In this document: in pieces, positions 30,730 to 32,718 of the stretch
Layout of the letters: each line of letters opens with the position of its first letter
Position numbering within the stretch: position 1 is the first letter of the stretch
Assembly: GCF_001646865.1 (NCBI RefSeq)
Contig: NZ_LRRB01000084.1
Coordinates: forward strand, 1-32,718
Direction: 5' to 3'
Source: Aldersonia kunmingensis
Lineage (GTDB): Bacteria; Actinomycetota; Actinomycetes; Mycobacteriales; Mycobacteriaceae
DNA: 32,718 nt
Position numbers and translations under genes: made by a program
Notes under the pieces: model-generated
What the model was told of the DNA's origin: nothing
The model's input: the letters and a program-made list of their open reading frames with translations, nothing else
Database searches by the model: none

Positions 30730-31608
30730 ATGACCTTGACCGCTCCCGAGCCGTCACCCGCGGTAACCCCCGTCGCGCGAGCCGCGACCACCCGCTCATA
30801 TCTGATGTGCCCGCCGACGTATTTCGACGTGGTCTATGCCATCAACGAGTGGATGGACCCTGCGGTGGGCGTGGATATCGACCTGGCCATGGCGCAGTGG
30901 CTCGAGTTGGTGCGGACGTACCGATCGCTCGGCCACCACGTCACGCTCATCGAGCCCGTCGCGGGCCTGCCGGACATGGTGTTCGTGACCGACAGCGGGC
31001 TCGTCGTGGACGGTGTCGCGATGGGCGCGCGGTATAGGTCGGCTCTGCGCGCGGTGGAGGCCGAGCACGTGTTGCGCTGGTTGAACGCAAACGGCTATCC
31101 CGAGGCGCGGGCACCGGAGTTCGTCAACGAGGGCGAGGGCGATTTCCTCGTGGTGGGGGACGTCATTCTCGCGGGCACCGGATTCCGTTCCGATCCGCGC
31201 TCGCACCCGGAGGTCGCCGACCGGCTGGGCAAGGAAGTACTGACCCTGAACCTGATCGACCCGACCTACTACCACCTCAATACCGCGCTCGGCGTGCTCG
31301 ACGACACGACCATCGCTTACTTGCCCAAGGCATTCGCACCGGACAGTCTCACCCTGCTGCGTGCCCGGTTTCCCGATGCGCTGATCGCGGACGAAGCCGA
31401 CACCGCGTGGCTGGGACTCAACCTGGTCAGCGACGGATACAACGTGGTGCTGGCCGCGCAGGCGACCGGGCTTGCGGCGCAACTGAGCGCGCGTGGATTC
31501 CGGCCGGTGCCGGTGGACTTCGCCGAATTCCGCAAGTCCGGCGGCGGTATCAAGTGCGCAACGCTCGAACTGCGCGGCGCGCGAGTCAGAACAAAGCAGC
31601 GGTGGTGA
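30730..31608 (+). CDS. ddaH: Dimethylargininase (DDAH)
   Basis: The product has 292 residues and belongs to the amidinotransferase (guanidino-modifying) superfamily, hydrolysing methylated arginine to citrulline and methylamines. The alpha/beta propeller hallmarks are the N-terminal MCPPTYFDVVYAINEWMD and VFVTDSGLVV. The catalytic His lies in YYHLNTALGVL (His182) and the nucleophile Cys276 in GGGIKCATLEL. An acidic patch (EGEGDF) fits substrate binding. ATG 30730 has GAGAGGGGG upstream; the open frame begins earlier. The stop overlaps the ornithine aminotransferase start as GTGA. An arginine deiminase-like activity on another guanidino compound is the main alternative. Confidence 0.9.
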   Translation: MTLTAPEPSPAVTPVARAATTRSYLMCPPTYFDVVYAINEWMDPAVGVDIDLAMAQWLELVRTYRSLGHHVTLIEPVAGLPDMVFVTDSGLVVDGVAMGARYRSALRAVEAEHVLRWLNANGYPEARAPEFVNEGEGDFLVVGDVILAGTGFRSDPRSHPEVADRLGKEVLTLNLIDPTYYHLNTALGVLDDTTIAYLPKAFAPDSLTLLRARFPDALIADEADTAWLGLNLVSDGYNVVLAAQATGLAAQLSARGFRPVPVDFAEFRKSGGGIKCATLELRGARVRTKQRW

Positions 31609-32718
31609 GTGCGATGACAGCGGTTCAAGACTCGATGGCGTCGGCCCTGGCCGACGCGCAGCGGCACAGCGCGCACAACTACGAGCCGTTGCCCGTCGTG
31701 CTGGAATCCGCGCAGGGTGTGTGGGCTCGGGGCGTGGACGGCCGCGACTACCTCGACCTGCTCGCCGGCTACTCGGCACTGAACTTCGGTCACTGCCATC
31801 CCGTGCTGGTCCGGGCGGCGCACGAACAGCTCGCCCGGCTGACGCTCACGAGCCGCGCTTTCCAGCACGACCGGTTCGGCACGTTCTGCACCGATCTCGC
31901 GCGGCTGTGTCGCAAGGATGCGGTGCTCCCGATGAACACCGGTGCCGAGGCCGTCGAAACCGCACTCAAGGTCGCCCGCAAGTGGGGATACGACGTGAAG
32001 GGCGTGCGGCCCGACGCCGCTGAGGTGATCACGTGTGCCGGCAACTTCCACGGCCGGACCATCGCGATCGTCGGATTCTCCACCGATCCCGACGCGCGCG
32101 ACGGCTTCGGGCCTTATCCGACCGGCTTCGTCTCGGTGCCCTTCGGCGACGCGGCCGCACTCGAGGCGGCGATCACCGCGAACACGGTCGCGGTGCTGGT
32201 GGAGCCGATTCAGGGCGAGGCAGGAATCCTCGTGCCGCCACCCGGATACCTGGCCGCGGTCCGGGCGATATGCGACCGGCACGGGGTGCTGATGATCGCT
32301 GACGAGGTGCAGAGCGGCCTCGGGCGCACCGGCGAGACGTTTGCCTGCGATCACGAGGACGTCGTGCCCGATATGTATGTGCTAGGCAAGGCGCTCGGCG
32401 GCGGGATCGTGCCGGTGTCGGCGGTCGTGGCGGACTGGCCGGTGCTCTCCGTGATCGGTCCCGGGCAGCACGGCAGCACGTTCGGCGGCAACCCGCTGGC
32501 CTGTGCGGTGGGCAGCGCCGTTGTGGGGTTACTGGAAACAGGGGAGTACCAGCAGCGCAGCCGCGAACTCGGTGCCCGTCTGCACCGGCTGCTCGGCGAG
32601 CTGCCGGCAGGGCAGGTCGCGCAGGTACGCGGGCGCGGGCTATGGGCCGGCCTGGTCCCGGTGCCGGGCGCGCCGACGGCCCGGACGATCTGCGAACGCC
32701 TGCTCGACCGAGGGGTGC
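31605..32718 (+). CDS. rocD: Ornithine--oxo-acid aminotransferase (partial, cut by window end)
   Basis: 371 residues are visible before the window ends; the family is about 400 long, so only the last 30-40 are missing. It is a class III PLP aminotransferase converting ornithine and 2-oxoglutarate to glutamate semialdehyde and glutamate. Visible motifs are GYSALNFGHCHP near the N-terminus, NTGAEAVETALKVARKWG, the aromatic contact in NFHGRTIA, VEPIQGEAGI, the PLP-ring Asp in LMIADEVQSGLGRTG, and the Schiff-base Lys in YVLGKALGGG. GTG 31605 gives a GTGA overlap with ddaH; ATG 31614 is an in-frame alternative. With ddaH and the Lrp regulator it makes an arginine-to-glutamate catabolic unit. Confidence 0.92.
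   Translation, partial: MSAMTAVQDSMASALADAQRHSAHNYEPLPVVLESAQGVWARGVDGRDYLDLLAGYSALNFGHCHPVLVRAAHEQLARLTLTSRAFQHDRFGTFCTDLARLCRKDAVLPMNTGAEAVETALKVARKWGYDVKGVRPDAAEVITCAGNFHGRTIAIVGFSTDPDARDGFGPYPTGFVSVPFGDAAALEAAITANTVAVLVEPIQGEAGILVPPPGYLAAVRAICDRHGVLMIADEVQSGLGRTGETFACDHEDVVPDMYVLGKALGGGIVPVSAVVADWPVLSVIGPGQHGSTFGGNPLACAVGSAVVGLLETGEYQQRSRELGARLHRLLGELPAGQVAQVRGRGLWAGLVPVPGAPTARTICERLLDRGV

Noticed and set aside
1-32718. CRISPR arrays, tRNA or rRNA genes, prophage or plasmid origin modules
   Set aside because: No regularly spaced repeats, cloverleaf-like segments with a CCA end, rRNA-like stretches or phage structural genes were seen.

Overview
This is a GC-rich actinobacterial chromosome segment from a mycolic-acid bacterium, most likely Nocardia or a close relative. 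The clearest evidence is a complete ESX-4-type type VII secretion locus. Other support comes from frequent GTG starts, strong GGAGG-type ribosome sites, SigF/SigB-style promoters, and an Lrp-ddaH-rocD cluster that resembles Rv2324-Rv2322c of M. tuberculosis (recalled, not searched). The genus is an inference.

Layout. 1-179: 3' end of an IS110-family transposase cut by the window edge. 188-2108: PadR regulator and an ABC ATPase whose expected permease partner is absent, because the IS110 end lies where it should start; a PadR-type operator sits upstream. 2134-2709: NAD(P)H-dependent FMN reductase. 2697-15365: ESX-4 locus in the order eccE(-), eccB(+), mycP(-), eccD(-), Rv3446c-like(+), eccC(+), esxU(+), esxT(+). 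The membrane ring components EccB, EccC, EccD and EccE, the mycosin protease and the WXG100 pair are all present and look intact. An ECF/SigM-like promoter precedes esxUT, a near-duplicate leader precedes both the Rv3446c-like gene and eccC, and a strong terminator closes the locus.

15588-25606: a stress island. It holds a glycosyltransferase behind a large HPII-type catalase, a CsbD protein, and a four-gene operon of FAD/Rieske oxidoreductase, DJ-1/PfpI protein, nucleotidyltransferase-BON fusion and metallophosphoesterase. Next come a decayed topoisomerase IB, a HemK-like methyltransferase with a CDGSH protein, and a heme-oxygenase-fold iron enzyme. Five transcription units here carry GTTT-N15-GGGTA-like promoters (one with a weaker -10, GGGCAC), so the block is probably one general-stress (SigF/SigB-type) regulon. 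It is the best candidate in the window for a poorly described system.

25741-28840: a TetR-led five-gene operon (TetR, SnoaL-like, SDR, DUF1059, crotonase) with a perfect 16-bp palindrome between its -35 and -10 boxes. 28961-30117: a tandem A/B-barrel monooxygenase-like protein and a double-ACT protein. 30197-32718: Lrp/AsnC regulator, dimethylargininase and ornithine aminotransferase (cut by the window end), an arginine/methylarginine catabolic unit. No tRNA, rRNA or CRISPR array was seen, and every stretch over 300 bases contains at least a listed gene or remnant.
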